Source: Pleurostoma richardsiae
Taxonomy: Eukaryota; Ascomycota; Sordariomycetes; Calosphaeriales; Pleurostomataceae
Assembly (NCBI GenBank): GCA_030052745.1
Contig: JANBVO010000071.1
Coordinates: forward strand, 40,862 to 104,861
Length of the DNA stretch: 64,000 nucleotides
Reading direction: 5' to 3'
Shown here: piece after piece, positions 1 through 11,495 of the stretch
How positions within the stretch are numbered: position 1 is the first letter of the stretch
Layout: each line of letters opens with the position of its first letter
Notes under the pieces: model-generated
Told to the model about the DNA's origin: nothing
Databases searched by the model: none
The model's input: the letters and a program-made list of their open reading frames with translations, nothing else
Translations under genes and position numbers: made by a program

Positions 1-135
1 CGTCCGGCAGAGAAGCGAGGAGATATTCTTGCCATTGCAGCTGCAGACGGGGTTGACGCGCTCAATTTTATCGGTTGGGTCGTAGAGGCGGCGCGTACCT
101 TCCTACGCCATATGCGGCCTTTAAAAAACGAGTAA
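1..135 (+). CDS. Possible 3' end of a gene cut by the window edge
   Basis: Frame 1 is open from the first base for 44 codons and stops at TAA (133-135). The residues read as an ordinary helical C-terminus, with an alanine-rich stretch followed by FIGWVVEAARTF and ending PLKNE. I do not recognise a family. A chance open stretch of this length is possible. The reading is favoured only by its balanced composition and by the lack of better coding potential on the other strand. Confidence 0.35.
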   Translation, partial: RPAEKRGDILAIAAADGVDALNFIGWVVEAARTFLRHMRPLKNE

Positions 136-3100
136 CTGAGATCCGTTTGGTTGTCGATTTGACTGTAGACGTTGGAGGATAAGATGAGGATCGCGTTTTG
201 GTGGTTTGTTTGTTTGCTTCAGTAGAGTACTTCGATTTCAGTAGGAAAATGGGTGGTAGAAGAGGTATCTGACTGGGAATTTCGAATTTAGCTTAGTCCC
301 CTGTCGAATTCCCATATCCTACCCTGTCGAAATATGTAATGGTCCCCATGGTGGCCCGTGGGCCTACAACGCGAACAGAAGTCGAGCGCCAAGTAACGAC
401 AGGTCCTGCGGCTGAAAGGATGGGAATCATGATCGGTGCACGTCGAGGAAAGATGCTGTTTCGGGACATGAGGCGCTTCCTCCTGACAAGCTTGCCACCT
501 GGAAAGCATGCTCAACTTGCAAGGTTGAGCCAGATCACTAGCGGGACAGTTGCCAGTATCGCATGGCTACTGTGCACGCATCCGCACGCCTGAGACACGG
601 TCTGGACGCTGCCCTCAGAGTTACGGAGGTCACGCCGAAAGAACTCCGGCGGTCCCTAGAGGCTGGCTTGTCGAGGCTGACTAGCGAGGGAGCACTCCGT
701 ATGCTGTCCTGTGAGAGCGCTGGAAGTTGGAACCAGATCGTCGGGTCAGGCGTGCAGAGGCAAGGCGGTCGCCATCCACGCAATCGCCCTGCCGCCCTAC
801 TGCGGTCAATGGGACGGAGCCAAATCGTCGTTGTCGGTGCACCTCCTGGAGCACCATCATTCTGACGCAATAAGCCATTGCCGGCGTCGATAGCTGCAGG
901 TATCGCTTCTCCAAGGCCTTCTGTTAGCCCCTAGGCCAAGCTCCAGAGTGGGGAGATCAGCATCGCTATCTTCCTTCGCGTCCACACCATCCAGATATTC
1001 TCAAGGTGGCGGTGTTTGAGAAGAGCATCCCGTTCTCTCAAAGCCGATCACAAGCTCGCAAAACCCCTATCCCTCATTTCCTTCTCCAGAACAATGTCCA
1101 TGCCGAGAGATGTCTGGGGGGTGCCAAGACAATCGCCAGTAAGGGGGGTTCTTCTGGAAGCCAATGATGGCGCTTCGATGGCGAGTGGCCTTGTCCAGCG
1201 CCACGCATCGAGGAGGACGTGCCCCGGGGATGAGGCTCGCACTCGGACAGATCCCGGCCGGATGGATGTCAGAATCCATCCCCATTTGGCTGAAGGACAA
1301 GGGAGTATCACATGAGTCTCCCCTTGTAATTCCTCGAAAAGATGCGGTGGTTTGGGCGAATCGGCTTGGTGGCTTAAGAGGTGTTCTGTTATCTTGTACA
1401 TGAGGATGGAGCTACGATGCGCTACGATGCGCTTCGAAGCGCCGCCGCCAGGGCCCTAAGACGGTCCGTCTTGCCGCTCTGTCTGGCGCCCGGCGCGATC
1501 TTCGGACCGCAAAAGACCGTCCGTGATCCCGTCTCCGTCCCATGGTTGCGGGCCAGGCAACTGGCACGGCGCGATGCAGAAAGCAGCTTTTGGCTTTCCC
1601 TCAACCTTGGAGGGCCGTTCCGGCTGAGTCCGGGGTTCACGGTCCTGGTGGCTCGAGCTTCAGTGGAGCGCTCGCATGCATCCTGGCAGCAGATCCTCTG
1701 TTAGCAGACAGGCAGAGGAGGAGACTGGTCAAAGCAGGTTCTCTTGGTGGGGAGGATGGCTGCGGGAACCCCTGGGAAGCCCACTATTCCTCGCAAGCTC
1801 TGCCCAAACTGTTCTGGCGCTGGTGTCGGTGACAGGGCCCTAACGCAACCCTCTCCGCGGGAAAGTCTTACACTGACAGGTTGATGATGATCCGGCTACC
1901 GTGCTTGCGCTTGCTGTAGTACCGGAGAAGCGCAATTGTGTGGAAGCGGGTGGTGGATGATGGGATTCTTGCAAAAGCCCGACGACTTTGCATACATACA
2001 GCCTTGACAGCATCCTGGGGAAGTGGTGCTCTCTGCACATCACCTGCTGCAACGGCAGTTCCGGTGTCCGTCGTGTGCCTACGGCCACCTAACGGTACCT
2101 GCGGTACCTACCGTACATACCTTAGTCACTGTACGGACTACGGCGGACGCATGATCCCGTCCACGCTCGCGGGGACATACGGAATCTGATGTCTTACGCA
2201 CGTACGGTAACCGCACCAGCAACGTAATGTGATCAATTAAGCACCTCACCCGCTTACCTGCTTACCTAGGTAGGGTAAGGTAGGGATTCGGCAACGGTCC
2301 ATTTACGTTTTCGCTTCTTCCGCCTTCATACTGTGTGTAGACTTGTCGAGCCGGTACGGCACGGAGGGCGAGCCCGCGAGCCCTCGAGCCCTAGACGGTC
2401 AGGTCCAACGCTCCCAGTTTGACTCGTGCTTCCATGGCCCCCTCGGAGGCACAGGGAGTCTGTTCCGTACACAGAACGTTACTGTACGGAGCTGCTCCGT
2501 ACAGTTTCTCTTGGGAACCAACATGGAATAGTCTGGTAGATAGGTAGGTTAGGTAGGTACCTTACATACTAGGAAGGTAGCTGATGGCCCACTCCTGACG
2601 GCGAGGTACCACCCGGGAAGCAACATGGATGGAAGCCAGCTCTGCTGTTACCTTGGATTGCTTGGCCTGCCTATTCCGTAGGTAGAGAGTACTCAAGGCA
2701 CTGGCTGTGATACTTTTCTGTGCTAAAAAGGGGCCCCCGTCCCCGTCCTAGCACGGCGATTGTCCGTCCCGCGCGCCGAGAAATTGCGTTTCCCCCCGGC
2801 TATGCAGGCCTCGAATTGGCGAATAGGTCCCACCGTTCGAGGCGCCTTATTAGCTGCAGTCCCCGCTGCTCTCCATCGTCCCACGGCTGATCGTAGTCGT
2901 GTTGCCAGTTGCGGCGTACATTCGTACAGACAGCATACAGTAACTGTACGTGCGGGAGCACGGCCAGCATGCAGAGCTCGATAAAGGCGACGTAGAGTCC
3001 ACCGGCCTGTTGTCCTCTGTGCCAGTCAACGGCCGCCATCTACCTGTCCCGCCCTAACGGTCAGGCATCTTCCCTGGACACCAGGCCCGCACGCAAGCAG

Positions 3101-4064
3101 CTTGCCATACTCGAAGCAAGGCCCCCATTGCATCGCACAGCGAAGCTGTTGTTCCCCCCGTTTGTCTGATCCTCACCACACCGGGGCCAAATTAACCCCC
3201 CTCTGCTGTCTGGATTCCCACGAGCACAAACGACGACCACGACACCCGGCCAATAACGCCTCACTCGCCCTCGACTGGCCGGCGGTGCGAGATACAGCGA
3301 AGTGCCTCCGACTTCCCCTCGTCTCCCCGCCCCCGCCCGCTCCTTCAAGGTACGGTTCCCAAGCTCCTGCCCGAACCTCGATCTCGCTCGCCCACGCGCA
3401 TGCCCGCCGTCCGCCGCCCACCCGTTTGGATCTGCGCCTGCACCGAACCGAGAGGACAGTGCCGGCAGTGGAACATTGCAAAGCCGTGTGCCCTCGCGCA
3501 TCGATTTTCATGACACTTTAAAGCCAGCCGGTCACAGGCTCTCGTCTGCGAGGTCTGCGAATTGCCGCCATCCTTCCCTTCCCACTGTTCCCCTACCCGG
3601 ATCCCACACATAAACCGGCCGTTGGCAGGACGGGCGAGGCTTGAGATATCCGTTCGAGGTGACGGCGGGATCTCTGTGCGACATCAGTCGGCTCGCCCAA
3701 GAAGCGCCCCCCTGGTCGGACTGGTCCCAACGAGTAACGCCGTTACCTGGAGGCTGTTTTTCTGTGCAACCCTTGGCTTTCCCTGCACAGGAACGATCTC
3801 TCGTCCCAACCTGTCGTTCGGATCTTTCCACCTCAACGATACCTCCGTCCTCTCCTACTCCTGCTGCTTTGGTCCCCTCCTTCCTCTGCGAAAACCGGCT
3901 GCTAGACCATTTGTCATCCGATCTTGTGACTGCCGCTATACTACCGCTTGGTGCCAACTATACGCTGTTGTCGTGGCCACACCTAGGCGCATGGAGAGAC
4001 TCCCGTGAACACTCCCTCAAGAGTGAAGCCAGCTTCCAGCGGTGGCTGTCGGGAACTGCCCTCA
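136..4064. other. Long gene-free stretch, promoter and leader of the PAS-domain gene
   Basis: Many short open frames occur on both strands, but none shows a recognisable domain or a consistent exon chain. The stretch from about 2,040 to 2,600 is full of GTACGG/CCGTAC and TACC/GGTA tracts. The last kilobase is C/T-rich, as expected for a fungal promoter and long 5' leader. The ATG of the PAS gene lies at 4065. Confidence 0.5.
2481..2505. repeat. Perfect 12-bp inverted repeat with 1-nt spacer
   Basis: The left arm (2481-2492, ACTGTACGGAGC) is the exact reverse complement of the right arm (2494-2505), with a single T between them. The core ACTGTACGGA also occurs alone at 2128-2137. It could be a dimeric protein-binding site or a hairpin. 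No function is shown. Confidence 0.8.
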
Positions 4065-6144
4065 ATGGAGCAGACGTTCATGACAATCCATAGTAAGTGA
4101 CTAGTCTCAATGATAACTGGTAGCTGGGCGAGGCGTGGCTGCTGGAGGAAGAGCCCCAGGCGGCTTCTGGTGCTTTGCCCCTGCACGACTCACGCTTCTG
4201 CGCACATACTAACTGCCGCCCTAACACAGACCTCACTGCCGAGGCCAATATCTTGTTCGTGTCAGATTCCGTCACCGATATCTTGGGCTACCAACCGGAC
4301 GAGGTACAGGGGAAATCGTGCTTCGACTACTTCCACCCTGACGAGGTACCATTCGCGCGTTCTGTCCACTCTAGAGGTGTGCTACTGGACAAGGCCGCAG
4401 TCCTCCATTATTGCCGGATACTCTCACAGGACGGCCGTTGGGTGAGCTGCGAGTGCTGCTTCACTGTGGTTCATGATGTGCTGGTCGCGAGCACCAGCAT
4501 CTATCGGCGGGGGGAGAAGAGCCAGAGTATGTGGGTTCTCTATAGACTTGATCCTGCAGCGGCTGACGTTGTGTGCTAGGACGGGCCATTGAAGCACCAC
4601 AGATAAGGAGAATCTTCTCATGCTCTCCTCGCGACCCTCGCTATCACATGCTGGAGCACTTGTCACCCAGGTTCAAGATGCCCCCCATGGAGCGTGAACC
4701 TCGAGCCGCATTGATTCTGAATCGCTTCACGAGGAATCTCACAGTCATGTTCGCAACAAATGCAGTGTCTTCGATTCTGGGGTTGACGCCTGCACAGATC
4801 AAGCACAAGAGCTTTTACAGATGCATCCAAGAGAACTGTCTCGCGGACGCTTTGAAATGTCTGGAGGGTGCCAAGGCCAATGACTCCATTGCCTATCTGC
4901 GGTTTTGGTCTCGAGACCCGCGGGATGAGATTGAACTCGACGAGGATGAGCGGGAGACTGAGGAGCAAGAGCAAGAGGAGGCCAGCTCCGGTGAGGAGAT
5001 GACCAACGACTCAGACGCACTTGATGGCAGCGGCCCGACCATTGGGAACCCGATGGAAATTGACACAGGCACCCTCACGGCGAGTGATGTCAAAGTTGAA
5101 GGATGCTTCGTCAATGGAGGGTCTGGCAGGACGGCATCATGGACAAGCGTCGGGTCGCTCGCTGCCTCTGGTGCCTTGGACTCAGGGAGCTCTAGCCCGA
5201 GATGTCAGACGTTCGGCAGTCATGGGATGAATGCAAGCCAATCATGTTCAGCGACGCGGCCAAGAGCCAGTTCATGTCGAAGATTCGCTTGCAGATCAAC
5301 CGGGCGACAGAGACTGCCATCCATCGAGCTGGAAGCAGTCGTATCGTGCACATCGGACGGCCTAGTCGTGGTTTTGAGGAAGGCCCGACCACCAATTCCG
5401 CCGCCTCACCCGCCATTGCTTCCGTTTGACTACGAAAACGGGCTTTTTGCAGCACCGTGGGCCCAGCAACCTATACGCCCATACTTCCCACCCGAGTTGC
5501 TATATACGTTCCGACCACCTCTTTTGCCCCAATACATGCCTCTTCGGGAGAACGTGAAAGCTGCTGGTGGGCCACCCCTTGACCAGCTGATGAGGTCTAT
5601 CCGCGACGTGGCGGTGTTTGCCTGGGCTTTGGTTGGGATCAACGGGAACCTTGGCGCGTATGCTCATGGGCTTCCCACAGGCGAAGCGTTTCCTCAAGAC
5701 GCATTGGGCGGGAACATGCCTTTCTACGTGCTCGACGGCCAGGTGCCAATGACGTGGTCGCGAAAGGACAACCAAGGTTCGAGTAACGCATGCTACTCTC
5801 CGCCCTCATATCCCGCGGACGTCTCGCACGGCTACACTCAGGGGCTCCCTGGTCTTGGGAATTACGCCTACCCGCGTCAGTCTGTCTGGTCAGGCTCACC
5901 GCACATGCAGTATGGTGTGCAACAACCACCAGCAAACTCGACAAGTCAGCACCCAGCCCCAGACCCAGCACATTCTCGGCATCCGCCCCATGAATCACTC
6001 TTTCCCAACATCACCCGGGAGTCTTCGACGGCTGGGCCCACAGTGCCCCCGGGCGGACACGCCGATTTCCCATCACCTACACAGCAAGCTCCGAGCCCAG
6101 GGGAGCCATCATCGCCGCGAAGTTTCCGCGATATGTGGCGGTAA
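4065..6144 (+). CDS. PAS-domain protein, putative sensor or regulator
   Basis: Exons 4065-4092, 4230-4526 and 4580-6144 give 629 residues. The first exon is 28 nt (MEQTFMTIH), and both introns have GTAAGT/GTATGT donors. PAS-1 (about residues 10-100) reads NLTAEANILFVSDSVTDILGY and includes the FDYFHPDEV helix typical of PAS folds. A second PAS-like domain (about 135-220) contains FATNAVSSILGLTPAQI and SIAYLRFW. An acidic linker follows, then a conserved SIELEAVVSCTSDGLVVVLRKA segment and a long Pro/Gln/Ser-rich C-terminus. There is no kinase, GATA finger or chromophore-type LOV cysteine motif, so it is not White Collar-1 or VIVID. A role as cytosolic or nuclear sensor/adaptor is inferred. The stop codon at 6142-6144 overlaps a perfect GTAAGT donor, so a fourth exon may exist. 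Confidence 0.8.
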
Positions 6145-7089
6145 GTGCATGGTCGCCTCGGGGCTAATGCCGTCACGAACCATTCACCTTCTTACGTGCC
6201 CTCAAGAGCATCCTTGGAAAACCATATTGCATGTTATCATCTGTTAGGATATTGGCGTTTGCAGTGGAAGAACTTCGAGCCAAGATCTTAGCACACGAAC
6301 AAGTGCGAACAGCGCGGGTCGAGACGAAGATTGACTGCCATACCACGACTTGCTCATTCTGAATCCGGAAGCGACTCACATCATTGGGCGGGCGACTTTG
6401 TCATTGACTAAAAAGAGATCGGAGTGGAGGGCATTATCAGATACCATGTTGGGGCATTTATCATTTTACTAGAAATGATCGGTTGGGCTGAATGACTTAG
6501 AGATACCCCCCATGAATGTATGCAAGCGTCACCCTTACCATGCTCGGCTTCTAATAGTGTATATACTACTTCCTCGCCGGTTATTCCGTCCGAGACCTGC
6601 CTAGACATAGCTGGATATTACACTTCCTGTGACGCCTTTCCTAGATATTCTGGGCATTCGGAGAGCAGAAGTTGGGCGCGTGGGCGCTGCCCAAGTCTGA
6701 CAAGCAGCAAAGACATAGGCACAGCGGATTGGAGGACTGGAAATATCACGAGATTGGGCAGCAGAGGAGCGTTCGAGAAATCGTAGGCATGCAATGCGTC
6801 TTGGTGTTGCCCATAGGAGTACGGAGTATATGACGATTACTTAAGCATGCTGGTGTGCAGTGCCTGGTCCCTCATTGGCTGGTCGGTCGGCACGACGGAG
6901 AGCTTTGACCACGGGTGCGTAACGTCGTCGTACCTTCACGCTAGTAGAGGAAACCGTGGAGCTTTGAATTATCTCCCTGCCTGAAAGACACAAATCGACT
7001 TCACCCAGAGCGTGCCGGACGACATTCCAGCGACTCGTGGAGTAGTGTGCGATTGATCTTCTCCGAGGAGCTCGTGCCTTCATGCAAAA
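6145..7089. other. Intergenic; possible extra 3' exon of the PAS gene
   Basis: Apart from a candidate terminal exon (6248-6362 or 6265-6334), I see no coding structure. The motif GTACGGAGTATA occurs at 6819-6830. The right half should hold the promoter of the next gene. Confidence 0.5.
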
Positions 7090-8157
7090 ATGGCTTCCTC
7101 GAGTCGGAAAGACTACCAGAATCCGCTCGTGGAGGATGATGATGGCGATCTGATAGACCCGGACGATGGTGAGCCGGCTGCCTTCTGCCCCTGCCGCAAC
7201 CTGCTCTCATGGCTAGGCCACTGAGGGTATGTGCCTTGCTAACCACCTGTATCCAGCTGATCTCAACGACTTCGATGACCCCCTCCAGCAGTCATCCCGC
7301 CAGCCCCTAACGGGCAACATTGGCTCCTCGTCCGCGTCGTCCTCCCGGCCCCTCAATGAGAACTACCTCACCTCTCGCATCCCTGGCGAGGACCGCGCTG
7401 CACCCAGCAACACCATCGATGAGTCCGTCTGGGACACGCTGCGCCGTGACCTGCTTGCCGTATGGTCCAAGATGCGCGAAGTTCTCTATCCGCGCTACCT
7501 GTTCGGCGGCAGCATGTTCGAGTCCGCCGAGGGCCTGCGCGGCGCCTACGCCAACATCCGCAGCGCCGGCTTGGCGGGCACCCGCGAGGAGCTGGCTGGG
7601 CTGGCCGGCCGCGTCGTCGACCCGGAGGCGCTGCTCAGCCAGAACAACATGACGCCCGGGCTACGCGATTGGGATCTCTGGGGCCCGCTCATTTTCTGCC
7701 TACTGCTGAGTCTACTGTTGAGCTTCAACGCGAGGAAGGACCAGAAGGACCTGGTTTTCAGCGGCGTGTTCGCCATGGTGTGGATTGGTGAGGCTGTCGT
7801 CACGCTGCAGATCAAGCTGCTGGGCGGGAATATGTGAGTTGCTGCTAAACCCCACGCATTGAGAACTTGAGAGGGCGTATCTCTAACATTGATATGTGTC
7901 TGTCTAGTTCCTTCGCCCAGAGCGTCTGCATCATCGGATACACCCTATTCCCTCTTGTCATCGCCGCTATGCTGTCTGCCATTCACCTCCCTACGATCGC
8001 AAGGGTCCCCGTCTACCTGGTTCTAATCGCTTGGTCGTTAGCCGCTGGAGTGAGCATCCTGGGTGGCAGCGGAGTAGTCAAGAACCGCGTCGGCATTGCG
8101 GTATACCCGTTGTTTGTCTTCTACCTTGGGTTAGGCTGCCTGTGCTTCATTAGCTGA
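7090..8157 (+). CDS. YIP4: Yip1-domain Golgi membrane protein, YIP4/YIPF6 type
   Basis: Exons 7090-7168, 7257-7833 and 7908-8157 encode 301 residues. The N-terminus is hydrophilic and acidic. It is followed by a cytosolic segment with WDTLRRDLLAVWSKMREVLYP and then WDLWGPLIFCLLLSLLLSF, which is the entry into the Yip1 domain of the YIPF6/Yip4 branch. Five hydrophobic helices follow, and the protein ends shortly after the last one. Yip family proteins sit in early Golgi/ER-exit membranes and interact with Ypt/Rab GTPases. Both introns have standard GTGAG donors and CTAAC branch sites. Start choice: an upstream ATG at 7082 is out of frame, and the ATG at 7090 opens the conserved acidic head. 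A second Yip-family gene lies at 62,273. Confidence 0.88.
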
Positions 8158-8810
8158 AGGGGGCAATGGGCCTGATATCAGGGGCTTTCGCAGGGATTCC
8201 AGCCATAGAGGCTGCATTGTCTAGCTAGTTACGTAGGGTGTACGAATAATACAGGAATTGAACATTCAATACCTCCCTGCTTGTGACAGACGCATTGTCA
8301 TCCCTTGATTGATGGAGCCTACCGGTAGATTAGGTGCTGGCTGCTACCGACACAGGAGTGTGGCAGTAAAGACGACCTTGATAGGTGGCTCTGAATCGCT
8401 CCTGTATTAGACTCGCATAGACGGCGCCTCGAGAACGTGAAGCTGAACATGTTGGTTGGGCCTTGCGTCGGCGTGCTTTCTCAGAGCCCCACGTCAATCA
8501 ATGCGGGCCATTTTGGCGCGCCACGGACCAGGTGCCGCACTGTGACCCCGTCAACCCATCGCCCCGGTAATCCCAAGGTCGCGCTGAGGTTGACCTCGCA
8601 AATACGTTACTACGGGAATTATTGCAGTCTCTCTGTCTTGCTCAAGCCAGCACAAGGAAATTTCTCGCAGTAGCTACAGCATACACACCGGCGCGCTAGC
8701 TGTGCACGCACTTCTGAATGCGGCCTGACGACGTCCTGAGATTCAGAAAACAAAGAAACAAAGGGCCCATCAACGGTTTCTGAGTCTCCACAGAGGCAGA
8801 ATAAACGACC
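8158..8810. other. Intergenic, promoter of the Ran-binding protein gene
   Basis: No coding structure is visible. The region contains the 3' UTR of the YIP4-type gene and the 5' flank of the next gene. Confidence 0.5.
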
Positions 8811-10558
8811 ATGGCAGACGATCCTCACAACACGAGCGACATTTCCGACCACATTCCCCTCGAGACGAAAGAGGACGCTGAGACAGCAGCGGCGCGGGAG
8901 GAGTTGAAGCAAACGGCCATCTCCGAGAGAGCAGCCAAGCCCCAGCCGGGAGCAGACGTCATGGCAACTGCCTCCGCCACCGATAAGAATACCGCGCGGA
9001 CGAAGACCCCGGAAAGAGAGATCGTGGACAAGACCAACGACTCGTTGAAAGATCAAGTGTCCTCGCCGAAGAAGAAGCGCGCTCACGACCAGGTGGACGA
9101 GCCCAAGGACGTTGGAACGGGCGAGGCTGTAGATGACAGCAAGTCAGCCAACGGTAGCGCCGCTGGCAGCAGAACCGACCGGTCGGAGCCCGAGAAGAAG
9201 CGGGCTAGAGATGAGCATGCAAGCGATGATGAGCTGAGCAAGGATGCGGAAGGGTCTACCGTAAGTCGACGTATCCTTTCCCCCGGGCACTCTGCCGCGG
9301 ACTGACTTGCGTCCACAGACTTCTCGGACCTCAGACAAGGAAAAGACTACATCAGCAGAAGAGAAGCCAGTCAAAGCTAAGGGTTCATCAACAAGCGCAG
9401 ATGATACGGGAAAACACAAGCAACCAACCACCTCCTCCGCAGCGTTTGCCAGCTCGGGCTTTTCGAAGCTCGCTGCCTCAGCTACATCACCATTTGGAGC
9501 CCTTGGCGCGTCGTCGGGCAAAAGTATCTTCGGTGGTTCTTCCAGTTCACCCTCTCCCTTCGGGGCTCTCGGGGCCTCTACCACACCTGCGAAGCCTGCG
9601 ACGCCCACTCTCAACTTCGGCAATGGAGACAAGACAGGATCCGCATCGCCCTTCGCGTCTCTGAACGGTGCCTCTAAGGGATTTGGCAGTGCCTTCGGCA
9701 GCGGCTTTGGAAGCGCCCTCACGGGCAGCAAGCTGACCAGTTTTGCGAAGCCGGGTGAGACCTTTAAGAGCGACAAGCCGGCCAAGCCTTTCGGCGCCCC
9801 GGAAAGCGACGCCGAGGACGGCAGCGGAGAGGATGACCAGGATGAGGAGGGCGGTGCCGAAGAGGCTGACAAGGAGAGCGAGGAGGCCGCTAAGGACGAC
9901 TCCAAACCCGCCGCGGATGATAAGAAGAAACTAAAGTTACAGAAAGGTAGGATCTACCCGCTCTACGCTAGGATGTCCCCGTTTGCTGATCCGCATCTTA
10001 GTCGTGGTCGACGATGGAGAGGCCGGCGAGGTTACTATCCTCCAAGTCCGAGCCAAGATGTACGCCCTTGACAAGACCCAGGGGAAGGATGGCAAGGAGG
10101 AAGCCGCCTGGAAGGAGCGCGGTGTCGGAAACCTGAAGATCAATGTCCCCGAGGAGTGCGTCGAGTTTGATGAGAACGGAGCCGCCATTCCGGACTCATT
10201 TGATGCGTCCGTCCTGCAGGCGGACGCAGATGACGATGAAGAAGCCGCTGGTGAAAAGCGCCCCAAGGTCGTCCGCCTCATTCTCCGTCAAGACTCCACG
10301 CTGCGTGTCATCCTCAACACGGCCATCTGGGGCCACACCGAGTTCCAGGAGAAGAGCACGCTGAAGTCGTCGAACATTATATTTACGGCCTTCGAAGAGG
10401 GTGGAAAGGTAGTCAACGTCCAAATGAAGGCGAGCCACCCCCTCATTCTCGAATTTCTTAGCCTGTTATGATATACTGACTCCGTGAAGATGAACCCTGC
10501 GAATGCGAAGACTTTCCTTGATCGCGTGGACCTAATTAAACGAGAGCTCATGTCATAG
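8811..10558 (+). CDS. YRB2: Ran-binding (RanBD1) nuclear transport cofactor, Yrb2/RanBP3 type
   Basis: Exons 8811-9260, 9319-9946, 10002-10429 and 10490-10558 give 524 residues. The N-terminal third is charged and has two NLS-like clusters (KKKRAHD, KKRARDE). The middle carries scattered FG motifs (PFGALG, IFGG, GFGSAFGSGFGSAL), then an acidic stretch. The C-terminus is a RanBP1 domain starting at GEAGEVTILQVRAKMYALD, with LRQDSTLRVILNTAIW and the closing helix PANAKTFLDRVDLIKREL. FG motifs plus a RanBD identify the Yrb2/Hba1/RanBP3 group, which binds Ran-GTP and Crm1 and promotes nuclear export. The last exon is needed to complete the RanBD and is reached only through a GC-AG intron (10430-10489). 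Reading straight through would end after unrelated residues at 10471. Confidence 0.87.
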
Positions 10559-11495
10559 AATGTCATGGCGTCGGAAGTCTCAGGCTATATCTGAGAAACC
10601 AGCAGCGAGGATAGACCCATCGAGACGATATACAGCCTACACATTCTCTCATCGACGCCGGTAAGGGAGACGGGATTCAGGGAGGAGTTTGGCATGAGCA
10701 TTTGAAGGCGGATTCCGGTTGGTACTCGAGTCAGGATTGCACATGCAAAGGAGTGTCCAGGTGGCGGACCTTTCTCCAGGATTATCCGATTATGGCCAAG
10801 GAAGCGGAGTTGCCTGCTGTGTGTATATACCGAGGGGAAGTGGCTTACTCTCCTTTTCATTAGGAATCTGAGGAGGGACCCCCTTTTGATAGACCATGAC
10901 GAGGAGGCCGTGCTTTGTGTAGTGTCTTTGGTGGTCTCGGCATGGAGGCTTCGGTCGAAAAATACGATTTGGAACATTTTGAAGTTTCTCTAAAGGTTTC
11001 TGATGCTGTCATTGATTATTCCTACAGCAAGCCTGTATAGGGGCATCGTCAAGAAGATGATGCCTTTGAGAGACTGGAAACTCTTCCAGATCCTGTCCGC
11101 TAAACACATAGCGGCCATATTCAATACAACTGCATTGCCTAAAACGGGCTGGAGTTATGAAAGAGACAATAGCTTCGTATCTTATTACCCAAGACATCAT
11201 GGTGGTACTAGGTAGACAAGAAAGGGTGGGAGATAATATCCCTGTTCCATATCTTCGTGGTCCCTGGTGTCTGAGTCCTTAACCACACCACCTCTCTTTA
11301 AGTGGCTCGTGATAGCTCACGTGATGGCGTGTCCCGACCGCGACAGTGATGTTCCGCGAAACGCCACCCAGGAAATCGTGGTTCACCTTTCCTTTGACTC
11401 CATTCACTTGTTGAAAGATTCCTTTTGTGTGGCGCTTGTGACCCTGACAAGAGTCATGGTGTCTGCTCGTTCTCGCTGATGGGACTCTGGACAAG
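10559..11495. other. Intergenic
   Basis: Only short overlapping open frames, with no domain or splice chain. The region holds the 3' UTR of the Ran-binding gene and the 5' flank of the helicase gene. Confidence 0.5.

Noticed and set aside
5202-5429. 75-codon open frame with a plausible-looking helical sequence inside PAS exon 3
   Set aside because: It overlaps the main frame, which carries the conserved ELEAVVSCTSDGLVVVLRKA segment, and no splice sites would switch frames there.
9144-9905. 253-codon minus-strand frame
   Set aside because: Antisense to the Ser/Gly/Glu-rich exon of the Ran-binding protein. Low-complexity sense codons leave the antisense frame open by composition.
10430-10471. 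Read-through end of the Ran-binding protein (stop at 10471)
   Set aside because: The residues do not match the RanBD, whereas the exon at 10490-10558 supplies the conserved final helix in frame.
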